Positions 25,990-34,594 of a DNA stretch of 39,292 bases are shown here, piece by piece. The position numbers were made by a program, and so were the translations under genes. The stretch's first letter is position 1, and each line of letters opens with the position of its first letter. The notes under the pieces were generated by a model, which did no database searches, was not told where the DNA came from, and worked only from the letters and a program-made list of their open reading frames with translations. Source of the DNA: a candidate division KSB1 bacterium (GTDB lineage: Bacteria > Zhuqueibacterota > Zhuqueibacteria > Thermofontimicrobiales > Thermofontimicrobiaceae); contig JAPDPQ010000043.1 of assembly GCA_034506395.1 (NCBI GenBank), forward strand, positions 1-39,292. Reading direction: 5' to 3'.

Positions 25990-27834
25990 ATGATGCGAAA
26001 ATTGAACTGTTATGTCTTTTTATTATTCATCACCCTGCTAATGGGGGTCAGTTTTGATTCAACTGCCGCATCGGTTGATGATCCTCTGACGGTCGTTCGT
26101 ACGGTTGCAGATAAAATCATCCGCCAGACCCGATTCGCTTACCGTTTAACGCTTGCCCCTCAGCGCCAGGTATTTGATGGCGTACAAACAGTCGATTTCC
26201 GATATACCTTCGGCATGACCGAGCCTGCGGTAGCTTATGCCTATACAATTCTGAGCGCCAACGCCGATACGACTTTGACGCTGCAAATCGATCACAATGA
26301 CGGTTGTCGGGTCTGGATCAACTGCCAACTGGTCTATGAACAGCATGGCAACCGAACCGCTCAGCTTACCTTTGATGAACGCAGCATTGAGTTGGCGCAG
26401 CGCTTTTCAGTTGCGCTCAAAAAAGGTGACAATGAACTGCTGATCAAATCCGAATGTGCCGGCGAGCAATGGATGGTGTTATTGCAGCCGCCGCCAGGCA
26501 AAGGTGCGGTGGTTTCTGGCAAATCAGATGCACTCAGAATTGGCTTAAAGTCATGCCCGGCAATCGATAATTCAGTCGCAGCCATCAGCAACTGGATTAT
26601 CATCGGCCCCTTTGCCAATCCGGTGCAAAACGGTCGACGTCTGGGATTGGAAATAGAATATGCTCCAGAAAAAGAGATAAAATTCGGTAGGATGTACGAT
26701 GGATTGAACGGCCCGATCACCTGGACCATACCCAGGGTGACAACCGCTGGCACCCTATACCAAGCTCAGCCCTGGGGCAGCAACGATGCCTGGAATTATC
26801 ACAATGGCGGCGTAGCCTGGGCCATGCAGGTGCTAAGTGAATTAACTGGGGAGACGCGCTATTGGGATTATGCCAGCAGATTTTGTGATTTTCACCTCGA
26901 GAGCATTCCGTTTGTGGAATATCAGGTAAAAACGCTGCATTTGTTTTCCTCAGCCAACCACCAACTCATAGAGACACCGCTGTTGGATTTCACCCTGGCG
27001 CCAAGCCTGCCATTTATCTATCGGCTCAGGAAAGAGGAAAAATTTTCTAATCGACCTTCTTATGAGCAATTCATCGAAAAAATGATGCGTTATGCTCGCT
27101 ACGAACAGGTGCGCCTGCCAGGTAGTGGTATTTTTACCCGGACAACGCCCGAGAGATACACCACCTGGGTGGACGATATGTTCATGGGGCTGCCTTTTTT
27201 GATCCAGGCAGCATTGTATGCGACGGATGAACAACAACGTCGTGCCTTTATAAACGATGCCGCCGATCAGGTCGTCGGCTTTGCTCAGCAGGTGTGGGAT
27301 CGCAAAACGCATTTATATCATCATGCGCGATTTTCCCATCGAGAAGCGTGGTTGCCTTATTGGTCGCGCGCCAATGGCTGGGGCATCTGGGCGGTGACGG
27401 AAGTGCTTCAGGTTTTGCCGAAAAAGCATTCTCGGTACCAGGCGATTGTAACGCTTTATCGTCAACATGTTGAAACTCTGATCAAGCTTCAAGATCCCAA
27501 TGGATTCTGGCATAACGTGCTGGATCGCCCCGATTCGCGCGAGGAGGTTTCGGGAACGGCCATTTTCACGATGGCCATCGCGCGGGGGCTACGCCATGGC
27601 TGGCTGCGGGGCGAAAAATTTCATCAGGCGGTACGACGCGGCTGGCAGGCGCTGCAATCCCGCATCGCACCGGATGGCACTGTCACGGACATTTGCATGG
27701 GAACAATGTGTTCCGAGGATGTGAATTACTATTTGAATCGGCCGTTTTACACCGATGACACCCATGGCCTTTTTGCCGTGCTGTTCGCTGGAATTGAATT
27801 GCATCAATTATGGGCCGGTTCAAAAACTCGATGA
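25990..27834 (+). CDS. GH105-family unsaturated glycuronyl hydrolase
   Basis: Two adjacent ATGs (25990 and 25993) follow an AAAAAGGG stretch; a TTG at 25987 is also in frame. The product of about 614 residues is longer than typical GH105 proteins (about 370) because it carries an N-terminal sugar-binding-like beta domain (residues about 30-210, including HNDGCRVWINCQLVYEQ). The catalytic (alpha/alpha)6 barrel begins near 260. It holds TTWVDDMFMGLPFL (about 391-404), whose Asp residues include the conserved catalytic Asp, then WLPYWSRANGWGIWA and EEVSGTAIFTMAIARG. The family removes the 4,5-unsaturated uronic acid left by polysaccharide lyases, classically from rhamnogalacturonan. It points to a pectic or other uronate-containing substrate. 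A signal peptide is present and no sorting domain. Confidence 0.88.
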   Translation: MMRKLNCYVFLLFITLLMGVSFDSTAASVDDPLTVVRTVADKIIRQTRFAYRLTLAPQRQVFDGVQTVDFRYTFGMTEPAVAYAYTILSANADTTLTLQIDHNDGCRVWINCQLVYEQHGNRTAQLTFDERSIELAQRFSVALKKGDNELLIKSECAGEQWMVLLQPPPGKGAVVSGKSDALRIGLKSCPAIDNSVAAISNWIIIGPFANPVQNGRRLGLEIEYAPEKEIKFGRMYDGLNGPITWTIPRVTTAGTLYQAQPWGSNDAWNYHNGGVAWAMQVLSELTGETRYWDYASRFCDFHLESIPFVEYQVKTLHLFSSANHQLIETPLLDFTLAPSLPFIYRLRKEEKFSNRPSYEQFIEKMMRYARYEQVRLPGSGIFTRTTPERYTTWVDDMFMGLPFLIQAALYATDEQQRRAFINDAADQVVGFAQQVWDRKTHLYHHARFSHREAWLPYWSRANGWGIWAVTEVLQVLPKKHSRYQAIVTLYRQHVETLIKLQDPNGFWHNVLDRPDSREEVSGTAIFTMAIARGLRHGWLRGEKFHQAVRRGWQALQSRIAPDGTVTDICMGTMCSEDVNYYLNRPFYTDDTHGLFAVLFAGIELHQLWAGSKTR

Positions 27835-27855
27835 ACATTGATTTTTAGGAATTGC

Positions 27856-29916
27856 ATGATGACAGATCATAACCTGACTTGGATAAAATCGGTACCAATA
27901 ACGCTTTTCCTGCTTGCAGCTCCGTTTCTCTTGCTTGGAGCCGAGCCGCACTGGCCAGTGCTTGGTGCTCAGGTGCTCATTGAGCCAGCTCAGAACCATG
28001 AGGAAATCGAACATTGGTTCAACATGCTGCAGCAGGCGGGAATGACATTTTGCCGCATCCGTCTCTTTGAAGAGCATATCCATCAGGCGGATGGTAATTG
28101 GGATTTTTCGATTTACGAAAAGGCATTCGAGGCCGCCGAACAACATGGCGTTCAGATTTTTGCCACACTCTTTCCAACCAGTAGCGAGCCAAGTGTGGGC
28201 GGCTTCAAATTTCCAGAAAGCGAGCCGCATCTTCGGAGCATTGCCCAATACATCCAAAAAACTGTTGAGCATTTTAAGAATTTTCCCGCCTTATATGGCT
28301 GGGTGGTGATGAATGAGCCCGGCGCGGATGGCCAAATGCCGGCCAATGCCTTCGCGCACGAAAAATTTAGCCAATGGCAACAGCATCAGTTCCAATCCCT
28401 GGATGACTGGCGGCATCGCTACCTACCCGAAGAATTGCTCAAACAACGATTTTTGCGGGACTATATCACCTGGTACCTCGCCTGGCTGGCAAACGAAATC
28501 CGCAAGTACGACAGCCAGCATGATCTGCATGTTAATAGCCACATGATATTTTCGCTGGCAAGGGAATTCGACTTTCCGGATTGGAGGCAATTTCTGACGT
28601 CGTTGGGGGCTTCGGCGCATCCGAGCTGGCATTTCGGCTATTTTCATCGGAATCAGTATGCCGTGGCGCTGGCTGCCAATGCCGATCTGGTTCGCTCTGG
28701 CGCCGGGCCATTACCATTTTGGTTCACCGAGCTTCAGGGCGGCAACAACACCTATAGCGGTTTTCATGCCTTTTGCCCAACCGCAGATGAAATTATCCAG
28801 TGGGTGTGGTTGGCGATCGCTGGAGGTTCGCGCGGCATCATCTTCTGGAGTTTGAATCCCCGTTCGCATGGGCCAGAGGCGGGCGAATGGGCGCTGCTAA
28901 ATTTTCAAAATCAGCCTTCGGATCGACTATTGGCGGCTAAAAAAGTCGCTAATTGCCTTCAGCAAAACCAATTATTATTTGAAAACGCCAGACCGCTCGA
29001 TACTGGCATTCATATCCTCTATTCGCGAGAATCACTTTGGATCGAAAGACTGGTTCAACTAACTCAGCCTGGGGAGGAGAACCTATACGAAGGCCGCTTA
29101 CCAGGTGGGGTTATGAAATCCTGCCTCGCATTTTATGAGTGTTTGAGCGAACTCGGCCTGAACGTAGCATTTCAAGAAATGGGCGAGTTCGACTTTGACA
29201 GGGAAGACCATACAGGGTCGGTTCTCATTCTGGCCAATCAGATCGCTGTTCCCTCATGGTATTGGGAAAAATTGACCAGATTTGTACAAAATGGCGGCAG
29301 GTTGATTGTGGAGGGACTTACTGCTTTTTATGATGAGAACATGGCCAGCTTGATGAAGCCAGATTTTCCACTGCGGCAGGTATTCGGTGGGGTACTTCAA
29401 GAAGTAAAATGCCAGCCTGGTGATTTTCGCCTGCCTGGTTTCGCACCCGGCCAATTTTTCCCGGTTCATTTGTGGAAAAGCACCATCCACAACGAAAACG
29501 GTCAGGTGATGGTTCAGGATAGCGAGGGGGTATTGGCCATTCGCACCGTTTATGGCCGTGGGGAGACGATCTGGTACCCCTCGCTGCTGGCGCTGGGCGC
29601 CCGGCGAAACGACAATCGATCCCTTGCCAGTTGGCTTCGGGATGAGCTTGAACCCGTCATCAATAAAATGCCAGTGACATTCAAAAAACAGCAGCAAATG
29701 GTCCTCATGAAAACCATGGCCTCTTTGCATGATTTCATCACAGTTTTGTGCAACAAAAGCCAGCGCATTCAGAAAATCGATTTATCGGTGCAGCAAGGCC
29801 TGGTGCCAGAGGTGTTGTTCAAAAATCAGGGAACGCTGCCTGGCAGATCACGGCTTCAGCTTCCGCCTGAAGAAACGATGGTCATCAAATGGTCTTTTAA
29901 AAAACCGAAAGATTGA
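27856..29916 (+). CDS. GH42-like clan GH-A glycoside hydrolase
   Basis: ATG 27856 (or the adjacent 27859) follows TAGGA at 5 bases. The 686-residue product has a signal peptide (VPITLFLLAAPFLLLG) and a TIM-barrel start (PVLGAQVLIEP, WFNMLQQAGMTFCRIRLFE, AAEQHGVQIFATLFPTSS). The predicted acid/base is Glu154 in GWVVMNEPG and the predicted nucleophile Glu292 in FWFTELQGG, matching clan GH-A spacing. A beta-galactosidase trimerisation-like domain (GLNVAFQEMGEFD, later LTRFVQNGGRLIVEG) follows, as in GH42. The barrel motifs differ clearly from the two GH42 enzymes at 19721 and 22704, so I call it GH42-like and leave open a different clan-A family. It is probably a periplasmic beta-galactosidase or related exo-enzyme of the same operon. 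Confidence 0.78.
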   Translation: MMTDHNLTWIKSVPITLFLLAAPFLLLGAEPHWPVLGAQVLIEPAQNHEEIEHWFNMLQQAGMTFCRIRLFEEHIHQADGNWDFSIYEKAFEAAEQHGVQIFATLFPTSSEPSVGGFKFPESEPHLRSIAQYIQKTVEHFKNFPALYGWVVMNEPGADGQMPANAFAHEKFSQWQQHQFQSLDDWRHRYLPEELLKQRFLRDYITWYLAWLANEIRKYDSQHDLHVNSHMIFSLAREFDFPDWRQFLTSLGASAHPSWHFGYFHRNQYAVALAANADLVRSGAGPLPFWFTELQGGNNTYSGFHAFCPTADEIIQWVWLAIAGGSRGIIFWSLNPRSHGPEAGEWALLNFQNQPSDRLLAAKKVANCLQQNQLLFENARPLDTGIHILYSRESLWIERLVQLTQPGEENLYEGRLPGGVMKSCLAFYECLSELGLNVAFQEMGEFDFDREDHTGSVLILANQIAVPSWYWEKLTRFVQNGGRLIVEGLTAFYDENMASLMKPDFPLRQVFGGVLQEVKCQPGDFRLPGFAPGQFFPVHLWKSTIHNENGQVMVQDSEGVLAIRTVYGRGETIWYPSLLALGARRNDNRSLASWLRDELEPVINKMPVTFKKQQQMVLMKTMASLHDFITVLCNKSQRIQKIDLSVQQGLVPEVLFKNQGTLPGRSRLQLPPEETMVIKWSFKKPKD

Positions 29917-29920
29917 AGAT

Positions 29921-32242
29921 ATGAAATTCAAACGATGTTCAATAACATTGATCGGCGCGTTGTGCTTCGCTTCAGCTTTTTCGGCCGATCAAGAGTGGAG
30001 CCATTTTTTAAAGGAGCATAGCTTATCGCTAGGAGTAGCATTGCAACAATTCGATTACGAATTTCACAATCAACTCTTCGGCAGAATGAGTGCGCGATTA
30101 ACCAGTGAATCGATCCTGTTGAATGCAGGAGAGTCTCGCTGGCTAATTATGATTTCGGCTGATAGTGCGCCTGATCGAGACCAAGCTATGGATTTCCGTG
30201 TTTCGTTTCGTTGCGTTGCGGGTCAATTGCCCAGCGCCAATGTAGCGATGCAGCTTGAATTTCAGAATTGGTCAACCGAAAATTATGTGCTGATGCCTGC
30301 GTGCGTTTATGATGGCAATCGATTTGAATCGCGACGTATTCGATATTCACCCAAATTGGTCGATTCACGCGATTGCGGTGTGAATGCGCCCATGATCATT
30401 AGCGATGTCCCTCGGCTCAATAACAGATCAGGCCTCTCCCGGCTGAGCCTGCGCAGTGGTGACCTTTCAGCACCGGCCGTTGGGATTCGCTTCGCCAGCA
30501 ACGGGCAGGGCGTATTGTTGTGCTTTTCTCAGGGCAATCATCTGGGCGATTATGGCCTGGTGCTGGAGGAGTCCCGCAATCGGGACAGGGCGATCCTCAG
30601 CCTGACCTCGCCAGTTGTGCGGGAGGAGTACCAATATTTTATTGCCGATAACCAGCATGAATCCCGAGACACACCGATGGATTTTGCGGCAGGCGATTCA
30701 GTGGTGATAAGCGTTCGGCTCGAATGCTTTGATGCATACAGAATCCAGGATGTGTTCGACCAAATGTTTGATCTCTGGGATAAATACTGGGAGCACGTCG
30801 AAACCAAGCCTGCTTTTTCACTATCTTCGTGTTTTTCGGTGATTGAAAAAAAATTCAATCAGCAGAATTTTGTGCCCGAATTCGGCTATTATTCCGTGGG
30901 CTCGCGTGAAAATTTCCTCCAGGATTGGCAGATCGGCTGGACCGGGGGGATGATTTCGACTTATCCGTTGCTATTTGCTGGCGACGACCGAACCAAAAGC
31001 CATGTGCTGCGCAATTTCGATTGGCTGTTCCCGGCTGGATTGTGTCCGGCTGGATTTTTCTGGGACGCCGGTGAAAAGGGCACGATCTGGTATGGTGGCG
31101 ATGTGCGCAAGGGGAATACAAAGGACTGGCACCTAATCCGCAAAAGCTGCGATGCGCTTTATTATATCATCAAACAATTCTGGCTAATGGACCAGCTTGG
31201 CATTCCGCTGAAAGCGAGCTGGGTGGAAGGCACGCGCACGGTAGCCGATGCCCTGGTTCGGCTCTGGCAACGCTATGGTCAGTTTGGCCAGTTTGTCAAC
31301 AGTCAAAGTGGAAATATCGAGGTCGGAGGATCAACCAGTGCAGCATTGGCACCGGCAGCACTGATTCTGGCAGGTAAATTTTATGGCGATAGCAGCTATT
31401 TTGATGTCGCGCAGCAGTCCGGCGAATGGATGTATCAAAATTATGTGATCCGGGGGATCACATGCGGCGGTCCGGGAGATGCCCTACAAAATCCAGACAG
31501 TGAATCCAGCTATGCCATGCTGGAGTCATTTATGCTGCTGTACGATCATACTGGCGATAGCCTATGGCTGCACCGCGCGAAAGAGATGGCTCATCAATTT
31601 GCTACCTGGGTGATGCCTTATAACTATCGTTTTCCTGCCAATTCGTTTATGGGTAAATTGGGGTTGCAAACGTTCGGGACAGTCTGGGCCAATACGCAAA
31701 ACAAACATGCTGCGCCAGGCATCTGCACCCATTCTGGCATTGCCTTGCTGCGACTGTATCGTGCCAGCGGTGATCAACGCTATCTCGATTTGCTGCGCCA
31801 CATTGTGCGGGCTATTCCGCAATACCTTTCGCACCCCTTGCGGCCAATTCCTGGCATGCCTCCTGGCTGGGTCAGCGAGCGCGTCAATACCACCGATTGG
31901 CTGGAGGGGATTGGCGAGCCGTTTATTGGATCGACCTGGTCCGAAACCTCGCTGATGCTGAGTTTCATCGAAATTCCGGGCCTCTATATCGTGCCGGAAT
32001 ATGATCTGGTGGTCGCATTTGATCAAATCAACGCTTCCATTATTGGCAGAAACAAGCATTCACTAAATCTGGTGATAAGCAATCCGACAGCAACTGAAGC
32101 GCAAATTAAAGTGTTCATCGAACACCAGCAAGACCTCCGGCAACCGCTTCCAGAAAATTATCTGCTTGCGGCCAAGGTCATAACCATGGCAGCCGGTGAA
32201 AAAAAACGATTGACTATTAAAAAAAGAATTATTCAGGATTGA
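29921..32242 (+). CDS. Unassigned secreted six-hairpin-type protein; putative glycoside hydrolase
   Basis: ATG 29921 starts 4 bases after the previous stop and opens a signal peptide (ITLIGALCFASAFSADQ); the frame is open further upstream only inside the preceding gene. The 773-residue product has a beta-rich N-terminal region (about 25-265), an alpha-helical repeat region typical of six-hairpin glycosidases (about 290-690), and a short beta tail. I cannot name the family. Striking stretches are FLQDWQIGWTGGMISTYPL, GGSTSAALAPAALILAGKF, and CGGPGDALQNPDSESSYAML, whose Asp/Glu residues are candidates for catalysis. Its place between a GH42-like enzyme and GH92, with gaps of 4 and 5 bases, makes a glycan-degrading role likely. 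It is not obviously related to the two toroid proteins at 17288 and 36381. Confidence 0.65.
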   Translation: MKFKRCSITLIGALCFASAFSADQEWSHFLKEHSLSLGVALQQFDYEFHNQLFGRMSARLTSESILLNAGESRWLIMISADSAPDRDQAMDFRVSFRCVAGQLPSANVAMQLEFQNWSTENYVLMPACVYDGNRFESRRIRYSPKLVDSRDCGVNAPMIISDVPRLNNRSGLSRLSLRSGDLSAPAVGIRFASNGQGVLLCFSQGNHLGDYGLVLEESRNRDRAILSLTSPVVREEYQYFIADNQHESRDTPMDFAAGDSVVISVRLECFDAYRIQDVFDQMFDLWDKYWEHVETKPAFSLSSCFSVIEKKFNQQNFVPEFGYYSVGSRENFLQDWQIGWTGGMISTYPLLFAGDDRTKSHVLRNFDWLFPAGLCPAGFFWDAGEKGTIWYGGDVRKGNTKDWHLIRKSCDALYYIIKQFWLMDQLGIPLKASWVEGTRTVADALVRLWQRYGQFGQFVNSQSGNIEVGGSTSAALAPAALILAGKFYGDSSYFDVAQQSGEWMYQNYVIRGITCGGPGDALQNPDSESSYAMLESFMLLYDHTGDSLWLHRAKEMAHQFATWVMPYNYRFPANSFMGKLGLQTFGTVWANTQNKHAAPGICTHSGIALLRLYRASGDQRYLDLLRHIVRAIPQYLSHPLRPIPGMPPGWVSERVNTTDWLEGIGEPFIGSTWSETSLMLSFIEIPGLYIVPEYDLVVAFDQINASIIGRNKHSLNLVISNPTATEAQIKVFIEHQQDLRQPLPENYLLAAKVITMAAGEKKRLTIKKRIIQD

Positions 32243-32247
32243 GAAAA

Positions 32248-34524
32248 ATGAATAGCTGGCATTGCAGGCATCGACTGGGGTGGCTTTGTGGGCTATTTTT
32301 GCTGTTAGGGCAATTGTCGGCTCAAACCAATGGTTTGAAACCGACCGACCTGGTCGATCCATTTTGGGGCAGCGAGACCGGCAATGTTTTTCCCGGCGCC
32401 AGCGTGCCATTTGGCATGGTCAAATTGGGGCCGGATATTTTAAAATCTGGAGTTACTTCAGGCTATCGCGCCAATGAACCGATCGCTGGTTTCAGCCACA
32501 CGCATACCAGTGGCACCGGCGGCGCGCCACGCTACGGCAATATCCTGCTTGCACCCGGCTTCGGACAGGTAGTACCGCTGCATCCGGTTCGTGATGGGAA
32601 AACGAATGAATTTGCCCGACCGGGCTACTACACCGTCACGCTCAAACAGGGGAACGATCGGGTGCGAGTCGAGCTCACTGCGTTAGGTAAAGTCGGCTGG
32701 CATCGCTATACATTTTTCCACCGAGATGGCCGTCCATCGGATCGGGACGCGTATCTCGCTATTGACCTCAGTCATTGCAACACCCGCGATCGCGATGGCA
32801 AGCCCTCCACCTATTGTACCGATGGTCAAATAACCGTTCATTCTGCCAGCGAGGTCGAGGGAAACGCATCCTTTCGAGGTGGCTGGGGTGGCGATAATCC
32901 CTATCGAATTTATTTCGTTGCCCAGTTCGATGCCCCGGCGCATCAGATCGGCGTCTGGAAAAATGATACGCTTTTCTTCGATCAATACCATCTCAGCGCA
33001 GACGTAATCCAACCAGGTGCGACAAGATTTGGGTCATTTTTTATCTATCGTCCCGATGAGGTGCGAACCGTTCAGGTGAAAGTCGCCATTTCCTACTTGA
33101 GTCTGGCCAGAGCTCGAGAAAATTTAGCTGCGATTGAAAACTGGGATTTCGATAGCTATCGATTGCAGGCCGAACAACATTGGACGAAATATCTGGATCG
33201 CATCAAAATTACTGGAGGAACCCCGGAGCAGCGAATGATGTTTTATTCCGCTCTGCGCAATACATTTGTCATGCCAACGGATGTGACTGGAGAGATCGGA
33301 AACTGGGATGCTGCGCGGTCCCATTTCTGGGATCACTATTGTATCTGGGATGTCTTTCGCACCACCATGCCTCTGCATACTTTGATAGCGCCGGAGGTGC
33401 AGCGCGCCATCATCAATAGCCTGCTGGACATTTATCAACGTCGCGGCTGGTTGCCCGACGCCTGGATCGCTGGCGACTATGCGCAGGTTCAGGGCGGCAG
33501 CAATGCTGATGTGGTGCTGGCCGATGCGATGGTGAAAAAGCTCGGCGGTTTTGACCGACAACTTGCCTATCAGGCCATGCGAAAAAATGCCACCATCCCA
33601 TCGGAGGATCCCCAAAAATACGGCCGCTACCTGACTACCTATCGAAAATATGGCTTTCTGCCAGCGGGGACGACCACCGGCGCAGTGTCACGATCGCTGG
33701 AATATGCTTATAATGACTTTTGTGTCTCCGAAGTGGCAACAATTTTGGGACATCACTCCGAAGCAAAGGACTTCCGAGATCAATCACTGCGGATTTTCTC
33801 GTTATTCGATGATCAGCACCAATTGTTCTGGGCCAAAGATAGCAGCTTGAATTGGATGCCCAATTTCTCTCCGGTCTCGAATCGCCCGGATCATTGGAAC
33901 GATCCTTATTTTTATGAGGGGGGATCGATTATTTATTCCTGGTATGTGCCCCATGCCATGGCAGCGCTCATCCAACGGCACGGCGGACCTGATGCGTTCG
34001 TAGCGCACCTCGATCAGGTCTTTGACCGGGGCCATTTTCAGTTATCCAACGAACCCGCTTTTCTGCTCCCATATCTGTATAATTATGCTGGCCGCCAGGA
34101 GCTGACAGCCAAACGGGTTCGTGATATCCTTAACCATTCCTTTATCCCTGGCAACGATGGTCTCCCCGGACAGGACGATAGCGGCGCGCTTTCCGCCTGG
34201 TATGTCTTCAGTGCTATCGGCATTTTTCCGGTCGCTGGGCAAGATATGTATCTTATCGGTAGCCCGATATTTTCTGAAGTCGTCCTGCAGTTAGAAAACG
34301 GGAAAAGCTTTTCCATCCGGGCCAAAGGTGTCTCAGAAAAAAATATGTTTATTCAAAGTGCATCTTTGAATAAAAAACCCTGGCGGCAGAACTGGTTGAA
34401 CCATTGCCAAATCATTAAGGGTGGACAATTAGTGCTGCAGATGGGAGCGCAACCTGTCGATTGGGATGGAACCGGCGGGCCAGCTACTTTAAAACGAACC
34501 GATTGTAAAGCCCAAGCGAAATGA
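32248..34524 (+). CDS. GH92-family glycosidase, divergent
   Basis: ATG 32248 follows AGGA at 9 bases and lies 5 bases after the previous stop; a TTG at 32239 overlaps that stop. The 758-residue product has a signal peptide (LGWLCGLFLLLGQLSAQ) and the GH92 N-terminal signature (LVDPFWGSETGNVFPGASVP, GFSHTHTSGTGG). Glu557 in YFYEGGSIIYSWYVPH stands where the GH92 catalytic acid lies, and the pair Asp643-Asp644 in LPGQDDSGALSAWYVFSAIG where the catalytic base region lies. The usual family forms are close to EGNAWQYSWFVPHD and GNEDCGQMSAWYV, so several active-site neighbours differ. GH92 enzymes are calcium-dependent exo-alpha-mannosidases; this divergence and the pectinase-type neighbours suggest a changed specificity, which is inference. 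Confidence 0.88.
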   Translation: MNSWHCRHRLGWLCGLFLLLGQLSAQTNGLKPTDLVDPFWGSETGNVFPGASVPFGMVKLGPDILKSGVTSGYRANEPIAGFSHTHTSGTGGAPRYGNILLAPGFGQVVPLHPVRDGKTNEFARPGYYTVTLKQGNDRVRVELTALGKVGWHRYTFFHRDGRPSDRDAYLAIDLSHCNTRDRDGKPSTYCTDGQITVHSASEVEGNASFRGGWGGDNPYRIYFVAQFDAPAHQIGVWKNDTLFFDQYHLSADVIQPGATRFGSFFIYRPDEVRTVQVKVAISYLSLARARENLAAIENWDFDSYRLQAEQHWTKYLDRIKITGGTPEQRMMFYSALRNTFVMPTDVTGEIGNWDAARSHFWDHYCIWDVFRTTMPLHTLIAPEVQRAIINSLLDIYQRRGWLPDAWIAGDYAQVQGGSNADVVLADAMVKKLGGFDRQLAYQAMRKNATIPSEDPQKYGRYLTTYRKYGFLPAGTTTGAVSRSLEYAYNDFCVSEVATILGHHSEAKDFRDQSLRIFSLFDDQHQLFWAKDSSLNWMPNFSPVSNRPDHWNDPYFYEGGSIIYSWYVPHAMAALIQRHGGPDAFVAHLDQVFDRGHFQLSNEPAFLLPYLYNYAGRQELTAKRVRDILNHSFIPGNDGLPGQDDSGALSAWYVFSAIGIFPVAGQDMYLIGSPIFSEVVLQLENGKSFSIRAKGVSEKNMFIQSASLNKKPWRQNWLNHCQIIKGGQLVLQMGAQPVDWDGTGGPATLKRTDCKAQAK

Positions 34525-34579
34525 TTCGCTTGTGAGAAGTGGCCTGGTGATGATCATTCCAAACAACTCACCAATAGCG

Positions 34580-34588
34580 AAGGAAAGG
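34580..34588 (+). promoter_or_regulatory. Ribosome-binding site deciding a GTG start for the GH28 gene
   Basis: AAGGAAAGG lies 6 bases before GTG 34595. The alternatives upstream (GTG 34532, ATG 34550) lack such a site and would add a hydrophilic extension before the signal peptide. Confidence 0.6.
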
Positions 34589-34594
34589 CATATT

